From: Nemertoderma westbladi
Lineage: Eukaryota; Xenacoelomorpha; Nemertodermatida; Nemertodermatidae
Length of the DNA: 43,943 nucleotides
Direction of reading: 5' to 3'
NCBI GenBank assembly: GCA_032718475.1
Contig: JAUCBJ010008307.1
Location: forward strand, 1-43,943
Shown: positions 29,201-36,627 of the stretch, piece after piece
How positions within the stretch are numbered: position 1 is the stretch's first letter
Layout of the letters: every line of letters starts with the position of its first letter
Made by a program: the position numbers and the translations under genes
Notes under the pieces: generated by a model
Database searches by the model: none
The model's input: the letters and a program-made list of their open reading frames with translations, nothing else
What the model was told of the DNA's origin: nothing

Positions 29201-30026
29201 TAAGTAATTAGTCTCACAAACACTATAGGCCTACAGTACGAATTTAATTATCCACTCCCCTGGACCCACATTGGTACATTTGGGTCCAAGTGTATCTACT
29301 CAGAAAATCCTATCTAATCAGAAATCAGGCTTCTTATTTCATAGAAGGAAAGAAAGCGCCTCTGAACAGGTATACACTATGGGGACTTGGGCGGGCAGTG
29401 TGTGCTATTGACTGCATATAACTAACTCCCATTGTATGCTGTTATGTATTTCGGCGCTATTTATAGAACAGAGTTTGACTGCTGCTTAGAATGGAGCTTA
29501 TGTAAAAAAAAAAAAAGGCCCCACAAACCACAGCTGTTGTAAACCAGAGTTGTACTACTGTCAATCAACCCAAAGGGAGCCCAAATCGCGGTAGGTTCAA
29601 AGTCAAATGAACATGGGTGTTGCATGAAAACGTTAACCCTGAGTTTAAGGATAGTTTGTCTTTCTAAGTGTGTCCAGGTCTACCTACATCTTGTGCAATG
29701 GGGAAGACATGGATAAAAGTTGCTAAATATGTATACAGGGGAATGGATAATTAAAATGGTACTGTACCTTCTATAGGCAACAACAACTCATCCGTGGATG
29801 TTCTCTCGGTGGAGTCCACATCCTTCCCTTCGGTAGGCTCTTCGACATGAGTTCTCCTGTTGGTAGAACCCAGGATATATTTCTTGACTACTTTCGGATG
29901 GATTTCATTAACTGTTATAATTTGGATTAAACAAATTATCACAACAATAACGAAACTTATGGCCACAAACTTCCGTATAAGTCGACTGTAGCCCATAATA
30001 CCGGGAGCTTTAAGCATCAATTTCAT
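8001..30026 (-). CDS. Polypeptide N-acetylgalactosaminyltransferase (GALNT), nine exons, 3' end not seen
   Basis: The enzyme transfers GalNAc from UDP-GalNAc to Ser/Thr and starts mucin-type O-glycosylation in the Golgi. Exons on the minus strand are 29768-30026, 28613-28784, 27796-27962, 26967-27174, 26277-26444, 23882-23999, 9354-9534, 8885-9024 and 8001-8219. All have AG/GT borders and the phases agree (1, 2, 1, 2, 2, 0, 1, 0, 0), giving 1632 bases. Hallmarks are a signal anchor at residues ~20-38, GPGE, FHNEAW, VDDLSD, the metal-binding DAH (usually DSH), WGGEN, a VGH motif, and a ricin-type lectin with CLD and QxW. Family members are ~550-600 residues, so the C-terminal part of the lectin is missing here. 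Intron 6 carries a 13.2-kb retrotransposon. The exact paralogue cannot be assigned. Confidence 0.93.
8371..8600 (+). mobile_element. LINE 3' tail fragment in GALNT intron 8
   Basis: Matches the C-terminal end of the LINE at 41199-42611: [14 protein letters not shown]-like bases, then DGQPMTF, then a GLED...NLAK stretch. It is diverged and has internal small deletions. Confidence 0.85.
8885..9024 (-). CDS. GALNT exon 8: linker to the lectin domain
   Basis: Acceptor TATTAG, donor GTTAGT. It encodes [29 protein letters not shown] and a short linker. The pattern R-x-x-L-x-C-K-x-F-x-W-(F/Y)-L-x-N-V-x-PE is typical of the family. Confidence 0.92.
9354..9534 (-). CDS. GALNT exon 7: end of the catalytic domain
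   Basis: Acceptor TTACAG, donor GTGGTT. It encodes [16 protein letters not shown] and [14 protein letters not shown]. The His in VGH is a conserved metal and UDP ligand. Outgoing phase 1. Confidence 0.95.
9535..9936. other. GALNT intron 6, part right of exon 7
   Basis: About 400 bases with no gene or clear repeat. It ends with the 5-bp target duplication GGCTA at 9932-9936. Confidence 0.7.
9932..9936. repeat. Target-site duplication, left copy (GGCTA)
   Basis: GGCTA directly precedes the LTR start at 9937 and is repeated directly after the LTR end at 23165-23169. Confidence 0.9.
9937..11151 (+). repeat. 5' LTR
   Basis: Near-identical to 21938-23152. I spotted three single-base differences (near 10806, 10852 and 11093). 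The last 12 bases of the LTR (AAAGCGCGAACA) are missing, and the match stops at 11151 where unrelated bases begin. It contains a 64-codon open frame at 10637 that I do not consider a gene. Confidence 0.92.
11236..11826 (+). repeat. Second, partial LTR copy inside the leader
   Basis: Aligns with about 10497-11086 of the 5' LTR (shared ATACTGCTATT start, ACTTGTCA end), with clearly more differences than between the two outer LTRs. It lacks both LTR ends. About 85 bases of other sequence separate it from the 5' LTR. Confidence 0.88.
11828..12405 (+). repeat. Direct repeat, period ~288 bp, two copies
   Basis: Copies start TGTAGGCTG at 11828 and 12116. They share long stretches, for example GGTTAGGAAGTAGGGGCAGC and AAAGAATAAGTCGTACTACT. 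It is part of the retrotransposon leader. No primer-binding site could be fixed. Confidence 0.9.
12406..13701 (+). other. Retrotransposon leader with ATACCGGTAT palindromes
   Basis: No gene is seen. From about 13325 to 13570 the palindromes ATACCGGTAT (or TACCGGTA) recur five times, with AGGCCTATTAT words, in an imperfect ~115-bp tandem pattern just before the Gag start. Confidence 0.7.
13702..16599 (+). CDS. gag: BEL/Pao Gag (DUF1759-like C-terminus)
   Basis: A 965-codon frame from the ATG at 13702. Residues 1-370 are hydrophilic with no domain I recognise. Residues ~370-465 form a long Ala/Glu/Arg-rich helix made of AEAERKAAV-type repeats, probably a coiled coil. Residues ~786-960 match the DUF1759 pattern of BEL/Pao Gag: [28 protein letters not shown], and DTLNIRYGN. 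Such proteins form virus-like particles. The frame ends soon after the DUF1759 part, and the zinc knuckles expected next are in another frame after a 218-bp AT-rich segment. If that segment is spliced, the Gag part of the protein ends at 16584. Confidence 0.9.
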   Translation: MSDTKQNLSDSLLDVTICDSDRGVEPSSRKFSSPPTVRKVIPPVVITEPRLVQHRRSIIGTRAQVKRDQEAAEQQQPASQELISQWPNRSSSEDTVELTPERGARMTDVVYSDPLLILPAAVLTRLLIAVEEHQIDWARSQRSTRDSYAGYTREELKSIVESQWNFPGPGLPFDLSEAAWEDIHRMGVAKETIDPAVWKRSAAGYAQGFFSSMERVEKQLLQQPQGPQEQGQLLYQVRERILRIRLILSAFEEASKRRQDTSLQVAVKTWFQRVSRQVQGTAQWKAQLEERSTHGESTDATFSQVESEATAEKPHKRDAIDIYLSDYQRFLGDDELRRRLEGLSPNSEGTKLVLDAIDAEMLAANQAKFDEQLRLTRVQEEQVKKKRIEDRKTAAVAAAVAAAEAERKAAVAAAVAEAEAERKVAAAAAEAERKAAVTAAEAVAEAERRASEETTQLELENIQENQDCINKQLTASNMQMMNRSTPKRQGYTSSEEGDTTDTEGKGNRSRLSRRKGTFHRQKLPDLPPAVRRQLNNTNLGSTEPTDQIIKIERLPTIVDEPEIIRPVLEITPSVIDTPVLPEVTSKFPLHSTKLPVPSRTAHETVQVLDPERNIHDLSPVVPRPPATTLATPASAVEWVDERRRGMDLLLGQMQETVQQFKGTVRESRLELQEVQQNIALERDKLVNLQKGIPPPLVTMCQPVRSEVSHAQGVEPTRIYTASEVETPIVNPIKGNYKPVDNDIPYRPDHNPRNLYTDNSILNNTMAQESFTRQMARTEARQAVKVGEIVKFNGDEMKWLPFNEYYKDNIQNSVLSNGEKLRFLIECLEGSPKSMALKFIGHPDGLRQVWDTLNIRYGNRTNIARYLYVKLMAPRKFLSSGIIEFSDEIQEICRQLDWLGKSHEYQNSMVVGALASTLPKGGVGTRWDKKVLYMMEQQRRDPTMTDLMSFLDRNEIREMKDPVFLT
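14812..15075 (+). repeat. GCA/GCG-rich coding repeat in Gag
   Basis: Short in-frame repeats of GCAGTGGCAGC and GAAGCAGAAAGAAAAG encode alternating Ala-rich and AEAERK units. The opposite strand therefore has spurious Ala- and Cys-rich open frames. Confidence 0.8.
16585..16802 (+). other. Putative intron between gag and pol
   Basis: This AT-rich segment starts GTATTT, ends TTACAG and contains stops in both flanking frames. Its length (218) is not a multiple of three, yet removing it puts the Gag frame exactly in frame with the downstream zinc-knuckle frame. Against an intron: the donor is weak, and the main pyrimidine tract lies far upstream, near 16637-16665. An AT-rich insertion is the alternative. 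Confidence 0.45.
16803..18875 (+). pseudogene. pol: BEL/Pao pol remnant: zinc knuckles, protease, pre-integrase; RT deleted
   Basis: One open frame of ~690 codons (upstream limit 16791). Residues ~116-180 hold paired zinc knuckles (CVLC...[24 protein letters not shown]). At ~287 the protease motif [11 protein letters not shown] is intact, followed by VGWYLTG, the end of DUF1758. Then comes an acidic stretch, and at ~483 the frame jumps to [17 protein letters not shown], which in BEL/Pao follows RNase H. The whole RT/RNase H region is thus cleanly missing without loss of frame. A pre-integrase [15 protein letters not shown] stretch is seen; after ~18720 the protein is no longer recognisable. 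Confidence 0.88.
19423..19740 (+). repeat. Imperfect direct repeat, period ~178 bp
   Basis: Two copies beginning AATTCTAGTC (19423 and 19601) share AATTAAGATATCG, CCGATAT, CCCCAGACA and TTCT(G/A)GAAT words. Confidence 0.75.
20531..20834 (+). pseudogene. Small unrecognised open frame, one frameshift
   Basis: An ATG at 20531 opens 57 codons ([20 protein letters not shown]...) to a stop at 20704. The next frame is open through the overlap and runs to 20834. Read as one gene with a single-base shift near 20690 it would be ~100 residues. I recognise no family, and it may be chance. Confidence 0.25.
21919..21937 (+). promoter_or_regulatory. Possible polypurine tract
   Basis: The bases before the 3' LTR end in CTGGGAGCGG, a purine-rich stretch where plus-strand priming is expected. 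It is short and impure. Confidence 0.4.
21938..23164 (+). repeat. 3' LTR, complete
   Basis: 1227 bases from TGTAAAAG to GCGCGAACA. It is the only complete LTR in the window and defines the family end, which is shared by the copy at 1-181. Confidence 0.94.
23165..23169. repeat. Target-site duplication, right copy (GGCTA)
   Basis: GGCTA follows the CA end of the 3' LTR and equals the five bases before the 5' LTR. Confidence 0.9.
23170..23881. other. GALNT intron 6, part left of exon 6
   Basis: No gene. It holds the minisatellite at 23752-23846 and the duplicated donor site; the rest is AT-rich with no clear repeat. Confidence 0.7.
23752..23846. repeat. Minisatellite, CCGGGTCGCAATTATTGT units
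   Basis: Five copies of CCGGGTCGCAATT with ATTGT or GT spacers, directly beside GALNT exon 6. Confidence 0.9.
23882..23999 (-). CDS. GALNT exon 6: acceptor-binding WGGEN segment
   Basis: Encodes [30 protein letters not shown] and ELGLR. Acceptor ATTAG, donor GTTAGT. A near-copy of the donor lies 30 bases downstream in frame. The following intron contains the retrotransposon. Confidence 0.95.
24120..25025. repeat. Low-complexity inverted repeat in GALNT intron 5
   Basis: The left arm (24120-24600) is built of CACCAAAA-CAATTATTCA words. The right arm (24725-25020) is built of TGAATAATTGTTTTTGGGG words, the reverse complement. The arms could pair imperfectly over several hundred bases. Open frames here (rich in Pro, Lys and Asn) are products of the repeat. 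Confidence 0.85.
25026..25632. other. GALNT intron 5, unremarkable part
   Basis: AT-rich sequence without a recognisable gene or repeat. Confidence 0.6.
25633..26260. repeat. Tandem array, ~39-48 bp unit
   Basis: About 14 units of GTAGGCCTAACCTACATACA-GTACTCTGTACATACT, varying in length by an extra CATA or GTA. Each unit carries the palindromes TAGGCCTA and GTAC. It ends only ~17 bases from the donor side of GALNT exon 5. Confidence 0.93.
26277..26444 (-). CDS. GALNT exon 5: mid-catalytic domain
   Basis: Acceptor ACCCAG, donor GTAATT. It encodes [10 protein letters not shown] and [11 protein letters not shown], the family's P-x-ID and GGF-x-W region. Outgoing phase 2 completes an Arg codon with the next exon. 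Confidence 0.92.
26445..26966. other. GALNT intron 4
   Basis: No gene. AT-rich with scattered TAGGCCTA words. It ends at the 19-bp tandem duplication of the exon 4 donor (26938-26975). Confidence 0.7.
26967..27174 (-). CDS. GALNT exon 4: metal-binding DxH motif
   Basis: Encodes [19 protein letters not shown] and [15 protein letters not shown]. The DxH motif reads DAH where DSH is usual; both metal ligands are kept. The donor GTGAGT lies within a 19-bp tandem duplication, so an identical donor follows 19 bases into the intron. Confidence 0.95.
27175..27795. other. GALNT intron 3 with G-tract and MITE
   Basis: Contains a run of 23 G (27264-27286) and a MITE at 27391-27591. The rest shows nothing. 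Confidence 0.75.
27391..27591. mobile_element. 201-bp MITE with 22-bp terminal inverted repeats
   Basis: Ends GAGCCCATGTGAAGAATACC... and its exact complement; flanked on both sides by TTTGTA (27385-27390 and 27592-27597). No coding capacity. The superfamily cannot be assigned. Confidence 0.88.
27796..27962 (-). CDS. GALNT exon 3: first GT-A segment
   Basis: Acceptor TTTTAG, donor GTAGGA. It encodes [27 protein letters not shown] and [11 protein letters not shown], the start of the GT-A fold with the UDP-binding region. Incoming phase 2, outgoing phase 1. Confidence 0.95.
27963..28612. other. GALNT intron 2
   Basis: No gene or strong repeat seen. A duplicated GTTGGGTTGG word lies near 27989 and 28018. 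Confidence 0.6.
28613..28784 (-). CDS. GALNT exon 2: start of the catalytic region
   Basis: Acceptor TTATAG, donor GTAAAA. It encodes the family-typical GPGE-x-G-x-P stretch and [14 protein letters not shown] just before the conserved Cys. Incoming phase 1, outgoing phase 2. It is not obvious as a long open frame but fits both neighbours. Confidence 0.88.
28785..29767. other. GALNT intron 1
   Basis: No gene. Holds a perfect 22-bp palindromic hairpin at 28941-28985 and an A-run near 29503-29515. Confidence 0.65.
28941..28985. repeat. Perfect hairpin, 22-bp arms, 1-base loop
   Basis: 28941-28962 (ATAGAAACTCACCCCAATAC...) is exactly complementary to 28964-28985. Confidence 0.95.
29768..30026 (-). 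CDS. GALNT exon 1: cytoplasmic tail, membrane anchor, stem
   Basis: Starts at the ATG at 30026. A second in-frame ATG lies at 30017. A short basic tail is followed by a hydrophobic segment (residues ~20-38, [18 protein letters not shown]) and a hydrophilic stem rich in Glu and Thr. It ends in phase 1 at the donor GTACAG. Confidence 0.85.
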
Positions 30027-30109
30027 TTCATATAATTATATTACCTGTAGGGGCCTACCAAAAACACATCTAAAATATATTTTGCACTATTGTAATTTGT
30101 GCCACTTCC

Positions 30110-30363
30110 ATGCAATCTAGAATTGGCTTGCTGTGATGCAGCGTGCATAAATAATGCTATGCCGGTTTGTCGACAAAATTGCGCCGCCACAACTCCCATG
30201 ACTTTTCGCGAGATTATGAGCATAAATCCCAGTGTCCCGTAAATGGCGTCTCCAGAACGTCATGGGGTGTCCACCATGCTTATTTTTCAATGAGACTGCC
30301 AAAGCACAAGATTGTGCACTAGCTGGTCCTCACGGCGAAATCAATGTCCTGCAAAGCGGAGGG
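30110..30363 (-). mobile_element. LINE 3' tail fragment upstream of GALNT
   Basis: On the minus strand it encodes KHGGHPMTFWRRHLRDTG and flanking words, matching KHGGQPMTFLRRILKDTG at the C-terminus of the LINE at 41199-42611. It is frameshifted and 5'-truncated. It lies just upstream of the GALNT start codon. Confidence 0.88.
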
Positions 30364-30600
30364 GGCCTACGACATTTATAAAGTTTATTGCGCCCTACTG
30401 TTATACGGGACTAAATATGGCGTGATATGTCTATGTAATTTTTATTCAAAATATTATTATCTTTCTGGGAAATCTCGCAACCGACATGTTATTTATTACA
30501 AATTAAATATAAATATACCATCCTTAGGCTATATCATACCCTATTTATTCTGAACTGTTTCATTATTATTATTGTTGACTGATATTTTTAAGAGTTGGAG
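30364..30600. other. GALNT 5' flank, no feature seen
   Basis: AT-rich sequence; no promoter element can be assigned with confidence. Confidence 0.5.
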
Positions 30601-30639
30601 ATGTGATCTTGAAAATTGTTTAAACTGTAGGCCTATTGC

Positions 30640-32890
30640 ATCCTATCATGTTATATGGCACACATTTAGTATCAATATTCAATAATTTAATACGAGTGAT
30701 ATTATTGATCGTTTTAAATGATTTTTGCCATTCTGAATTATTTCGATTGATATTATTGGTCGTTTTAAATAAAGTTTTTCAACTTAATTATTTCGCTTGA
30801 TATTATTGATCGATTTAAATAATGTTTCAAAACTGCATTATTTTGCCTGATATTATAGGTTGATTTAAAAAATTTTGTCTGTTGAATTATTTTGCTTGAT
30901 ATTATTGCTCGATTTAAATAACTGTTGACTTATATCAACCGATAATTATAGGTAGTTTTAAATGAGACAGTGAATGTGATCAGCTGACAGTGAATTATTA
31001 CGACGTATAATTATAGGTCGATTTAAATGTGATCAGCTGACAGTGAATTATTTCGACGTATAATTATAGGTCGATTTAAATGTGATCAGCTGACAGTGAA
31101 TTATTTCGACGTATAATTATAGGTCGATTTAAATGTGATCAGCTGACAGTGAATTATTTCGACGTATAATTATAGGTCGATTTAAATGTGATCAGCTGAC
31201 AGTGAATTATTTCGACGTATAATTATAGGTCGATTTAAATGTGATCAGCTGACAGTGAATTATTTCGACGTATAATTATAGGTCGATTTAAATGTGATCA
31301 GCTGACAGTGAATTATTTCGACGTATAATTATAGGTCGATTTAAATGTGATCAGCTGACAGTGAATTATTTCGACGTATAATTATAGGTCGATTTAAATG
31401 TGATCAGCTGACAGTGAATTATTTCGACGTATAATTATAGGTCGATTTAAATGTGATCAGCTGACAGTGAATTATTTCGACGTATAATTATAGGTCAATT
31501 TAAAGGTGATCAGCTGACAGTGAATTATTTCGACGTATAATTATAGGTCGATTTAAATGTGATCAGCTGACAGTGAATTATTTCGACGTATAATTATAGG
31601 TCGATTTAAATGTGATCAGCTGACAGTGAATTATTTCGACGTATAATTATAAGTCGATTTAAATGTGATCAGCTGACAGTGAATTATTTCGACGTATAAT
31701 TATAGGTCGATTTAAATGTGATCAGCTGACAGTGAATTATTTCGACGTATAATTATAGGTCAATTTAAAGGTGATCAGCTGACAGTGAATTATTTCGACG
31801 TATAATTATAGGTCAATTTAAATGTGATCAGCTGACAGTGAATTATTTCGACGTATAATTATAGGTCAATTTAAAGGTGATCAGCTGACAGTGAATTATT
31901 TCGACGTATAATTATAGGTCGATTTAAATGTGATCAGCTGACAGTGAATTATTTCGACGTATAATTATAGGTCAATTTAAATCTGATCAGCTGACAGTGA
32001 ATTATTTCGACGTATAATTATAGGTCGATTTAAAGGTGATCAGCTGACAGTGAATTATTTCGACGTATAATTATAGGTCGATTTAAATGTGATCAGCTGA
32101 CAGTGAATTATTTCGACGTATAATTATAGGTCAATTTAAAGGTGATCAGCTGACAGTGAATTATTTCGACGTATAATTATAGGTCGATTTAAATGTGATC
32201 AGCTGACAGTGAATTATTTCGACGTATAATTATAGGTCGATTTAAATGTGATCAGCTGACAGTGAATTATTTCGACGTATAATTATAGGTCAATTTAAAG
32301 GTGATCAGCTGACAGTGAATTATTTCGACGTATAATTATAGGTCGATTTAAATGTGATCAGCTGACAGTGAATTATTTCCACCTAGGCCTACAATTATAC
32401 ATAAGGTCGTATTAAATGTAGCTATTAAATCAGCTGATCTCGTGATGAATAACTTCGCTGCTTCTATACACTCTTCACTACCGTGCCGGTACCACTGCAC
32501 TGTAGGCCTACAGCTGTACCAGTACTGCACTATTTGAGTCAGCTGATCACATTTAAATGTAATTACTATAATTACGACCTATAATTATACGTCGAAATAA
32601 TTCACTGTCAGCTGATCACATTTAATACGATCTATAATTATAGGTGGAAATAATTCACCGTCAGCTGATCACATTCACTGTCTCAATTAAAACTACCTAT
32701 AATTATCGGTTAAAATAAGTCAACTGTTATTTAAATCGAGCAATAATATCAAGCAAAATAATTCAACAGACAAAATGTTTTTAATCAACCTATAATATTA
32801 AGCAAAATAATGCAGTTTTGAAACATTATTTAAATCGATCAATAATATCAAGCAAAATAATTAAGTTGTAAAACTATTGTATAATTGTAT
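30640..32890. mobile_element. Inverted-repeat element enclosing a 53-bp satellite
   Basis: The left side (about 30730-31000) and right side (about 32540-32880) are inverted copies, for example ATTATTGATCGATTTAAATAATG against its complement at 32825-32855. Between them lies the 53-bp array. The subterminal units are diverged relatives of the satellite unit itself (AATTATTTCG-N-TGATATTAT-N-GGTCG-TTTAAAT). The outer left flank (30646-30775) recurs inverted at 40005-40130, showing a dispersed family. No coding capacity. Confidence 0.75.
30976..32372. repeat. 53-bp tandem satellite, about 26 copies
   Basis: Unit GTGATCAGCTGACAGTGAAT-TATTTCGACGTATAATTATA-GGTCGATTTAAAT. Copies are nearly identical. 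A variant GGTCAATTTAAAG is scattered through the second half. Each unit holds TGATCAGCTGA, with an E-box CAGCTG. Confidence 0.97.
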
Positions 32891-32942
32891 TAATATAATA
32901 TATTGTGGCAAACCCACCACCACGCACAATCAAACTACTATA

Positions 32943-33077
32943 TTTATTACCCTGATATTTTGTTATTTTTCCGGTTATTTTAACCCGAGGAACAGGAACT
33001 AGCCGAGGCGTAGCCGAGGCTTTCCTGTTCCGAGGGTTAAAATAACCGGAAAAATAACAAAATATCAGGGTAATAAA
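32943..33077. repeat. Long palindrome with GAGGCGTAGCCGAGG centre
   Basis: Left arm TTTATTACCCTGATATTTTG... is repeated inverted up to 33077, about 57 bases per arm with a small mismatch near the centre. The centre reads GCCGAGGCGTAGCCGAGGC. Confidence 0.93.
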
Positions 33078-34605
33078 TGTGTTGTTACCAACTAATCTCG
33101 GAAAAAATAACCAACTACATCATGTTTATATCAAGAAGCCACTATTAATTTACAATATACCAAACCCATCCAGATACCCTAGATTTCTAAAAGGGTTTTG
33201 TTTGGGGGTAGAAATATAAAAATGGGGCTTGGAAATTTTGGGGGGAGACACTAATTACAAATTAATAAATAACACGAGCGGCCAAGGCATAAAATAAATA
33301 AATAACATGAGCGGGCCTATGCCTAACAATTTCCCCCTGGCGGGTAAACTGGAATAAAGTAAAAAACAAAACAAATAAATATAATAGATTAAATAATAAA
33401 GTAATATAAAATAAATGACGGAAAATACTAGAATTTATTTCCATTCCACAGTATGTATAGGTAACACGATGATAGTGGGAGTCTACTCGGGACAGCTGAG
33501 AGCGTTACATCGTGTGGAATTGGGTGAGACACAATGTAGACAGAACCATTCGTGTGAGAATATGTAAATGTAGGCTTACCATACGGTATACGATGTACCA
33601 ATTTAACTTAAGAATAAACTTACGTATTACAGTATATGAGAAGAAAGTAGAACATTTTGTTTCTCAATATTCTCTCAACCCTTTATTAACCTCGCTGACG
33701 CTCGGTAAATAAAATGCCTCGAGAATAGTGAAAAAAAAGTTCTAATTTTTTTCCCATGTAATAAATAATTATTTATTCTTAAATTGTTACGTTTTCGCCC
33801 GAATTTAGACCAAAATCTGGAGAAAACATTTAACTTTTTTTACTGGCGAAAAAAAGTAAAATATAATATTTTTGGTGGAATTTCTTAAATTGTATTACCG
33901 TTGTACCGGTACCGTAGTTCTACAGCATTGTGCATTGCAGTATGTAAACCTACGTTATTTACAACTGGTAGGTAGAGGTACTGTACAAGTCTGTCTGTCT
34001 GGTACGTTCGTCTTTACAGTAGAATCGTAGAAACTGTTGAGAATGGCATTCCTGCCATGATCAGGATGCTGCTGTCCATAATTGTCAAATACTGAAAGTA
34101 AAAGATCTCTGAGTAGGCTGAGTTGAGTGTGCAATCTGAACTTGTAGTGTAGGCCTACCAGTACTGCATTTCCCGTTTAGTTTGCCAGTACCGGTATATT
34201 AAATTATTGCCCAATATGCTCTGTTCTGTAGGCGTACCGGTCAGGTAGGTTTTGTAGTTGCAAGGCAGTGATGTGATTGAGACCTTAAAGGAAGCTGTGG
34301 TACCACTACCGGTACTGTACGATGCATGCAGTCAGTCTACCTATAATCTGAACTGAAAACATACCATAGGCCTACGGTAGTCTTATTCTTATAACTTTCA
34401 CTTTCACTCATGTTAGCTAACTAACTGTATTCACAACACGGCAACCAGGCATAAATATAATTTCAACATGCAGATTGCAGATACCGGAGTGTTGAAAAAT
34501 AAATGTGTTATTTTTTCCTAGGACTAAAATAACACTATTTTTAGATAGGTTATCATTGCGATTGTGTTATTTTTTCCGGGATTGGTTGGTAACAACAGTA
34601 TTTAT
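33078..34605. mobile_element. Non-coding element with ~35-bp inverted ends
   Basis: The left end TGTTGTTACCAACTAATC...GGAAAAAATAAC is complementary, with few mismatches, to the right end near 34565-34605. No open frame of note inside. It abuts the palindrome at 32943-33077, which may belong to it. Confidence 0.6.
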
Positions 34606-36280
34606 TTTTTTATTAAACGCATACATGTTAGTATGATGGGGTGAGTTGAAAAAAGGCCAGAAGACCAGTTGGTAAGGCGAAGCTTGATAGGCACAGGCCT
34701 TCTGAGTAATAAAGTATAAGATAACAGTAATAATAAGAATAAGATTAAGAAATATTATTTGAAAATAAAGTAAAGAAATATTGTTATTATTATTGAATAC
34801 GGAACATTAAGGTGAATTATCTTTTGTAGACTACAAGTAGGGAGTGTGAGGGCTACTCTGCTGTAGATACAGTCGGGGTCTCAAAGTGCATCTGTTCTTT
34901 GAGATTTTCTCAAAGTTTTTCTAAAAGTGTCTAAAAGTCATTACATTACTCCCAACGGCCGCTTTGAATTCTTGTAGACACTTTTAGTTGGGAATCTCAA
35001 AGTGATTTCCTGCTTTTAGGCACTTTTAATTCTTTGAAATCTTTGAGAAATGTCACTTTGAGGTAGTTTGCGGCACTTTTAATTCTTTGAGAAAATAAAC
35101 TCCGAGGTATTCCTGATTGACAGCTCGTGGTAAGTTAACTGAGAGGCAGAGGCATTCTCCGGGAACAATATTATGCGGGCAACAAAGTGATACTTGTGTG
35201 CTGGCCAGTTGTTGCATAGAAGCTATATTCCCATTAATTTATCAAATTGAGGTTCCTGAGGTCATTACGGGATGGGTTTTAGGTCGCAAGTACAAATTGA
35301 ATTTACGGCACCCTAAAGTCTTTCTAAAAAACATTCATTCAAATAATACATGAAACATAATTTGTGAAACAAGATTAATGCTTCACAAGATTGATTATTT
35401 TAATAACATAATACAATATAATATTAACAATTAATGTAAGAGACACTGCACTGTAGTATCTCTGTGTATATGCAGTTTCATTATAATGACCTAAAGAAGC
35501 CCTGTTGGGAGAAAGCTTGTAATAACTTTTGTTATTCATTTCATTAGTCACCTCAGGTCAAACCGTACTACCTTAACTGATTAATTAATATGATAACTAT
35601 GGTGACGAGAGCGCGAGAATTTCTTCTTAAAAACGAAGAAAGGCTTTCAACTTTCAAGTACGATAGAACGGCTACACTCTTGTGTTGTTTTAGCTTAATA
35701 GATATATTAAAATATGCCCTGCCGCTGGCGTTTATATTTGAGCATATTTTAAATGTTTGCCTCATATTCAATTGATGTTTACCGCCTTCTGGCAAAGCGG
35801 TACCCAGTTTAAACTATCAATCACAGCTAGTGAGTAGCGACCCACGGACGGCGACCTTCAAACAAACAGGTGCAGAGTCGGAAAGAACTGTCACATGCTT
35901 TGCTTGGCTTGTGGTACCATTTGATTACATAATAGATTTTGGCAGACTGGGCGGTCGCTCTGACCATATGCATTGCGCACCATCAATGTCTAAAACATCT
36001 ATAGGAACAGCCAATTAGTGCGCTTGAATCATTTATCTTTATTCCTGCCTCTATCGTTATTCTTTACTTTGTATAACACAATTTACAGTGCGGCAAAGTA
36101 TGGCTGGTTGACCATTGAAATGCATTGGTAAAGGTATTCGGCGTTCACGTGGGCTAAACAAATTTAAACAGTACAGTTTTAGCACTATACATTAATATAG
36201 ATAGGGCAACAGACAAACTGTCTATGACACAAATACCAACACATTCCGATAGCCCGCAATTATGGCGTCTCTAAAGAGTC
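34606..36280. other. Intergenic, no gene recognised
   Basis: At 34860-35110 the words TCTCAAAGT, CACTTTTA and TTCTTTGAGA recur in both orientations as a degenerate repeat. Open frames at 35117-35353 (+) and 35568-35795 (-) show no family resemblance and I do not call them. Confidence 0.5.
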
Positions 36281-36627
36281 CAAATATAAATTAATAAAAT
36301 CCTCTATGAAACAATAAAAATACCTACAAAAAATACTGCTGTATTAAATATTAGTTACTGCAGTAACATATAACAATTACTGCAGTAACAAATATTTATT
36401 ACTGCAGTAACAAATATTTATTACTGCAATAATCAATATTAATAAATGAATAAATAATTGAATAAACATTTCTACTGCAGTAACAAATTATTTGTTACTG
36501 CAGAAAAAGACAATTTTTTATTACTGCAGTAAGTTTAATTCTTACTTTCAGTAACAAATATTTATTACTGCAGTATTTTTTGGAGGCATCTTTATTGTTT
36601 CATAGAGGTTTTATTACTTATATTTTA
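36281..36627. mobile_element. MITE-like element with TTACTGCAGTAA units
   Basis: Terminal inverted repeats of about 60 bases (CCTCTATGAAACAATAAA on the left, its complement on the right) enclose repeated palindromes TTACTGCAGTAA and TATTTATTACTGCAGTAACA. Confidence 0.85.

Noticed and set aside
30976-32372. CRISPR-like regular array
   Set aside because: The whole 53-bp unit repeats with no variable spacers, in a eukaryotic setting. It is a tandem satellite.
35117-35795. Two short frames (35117-35353 +, 35568-35795 -)
   Set aside because: No recognisable family, splice context or conserved pattern; length is expected by chance.
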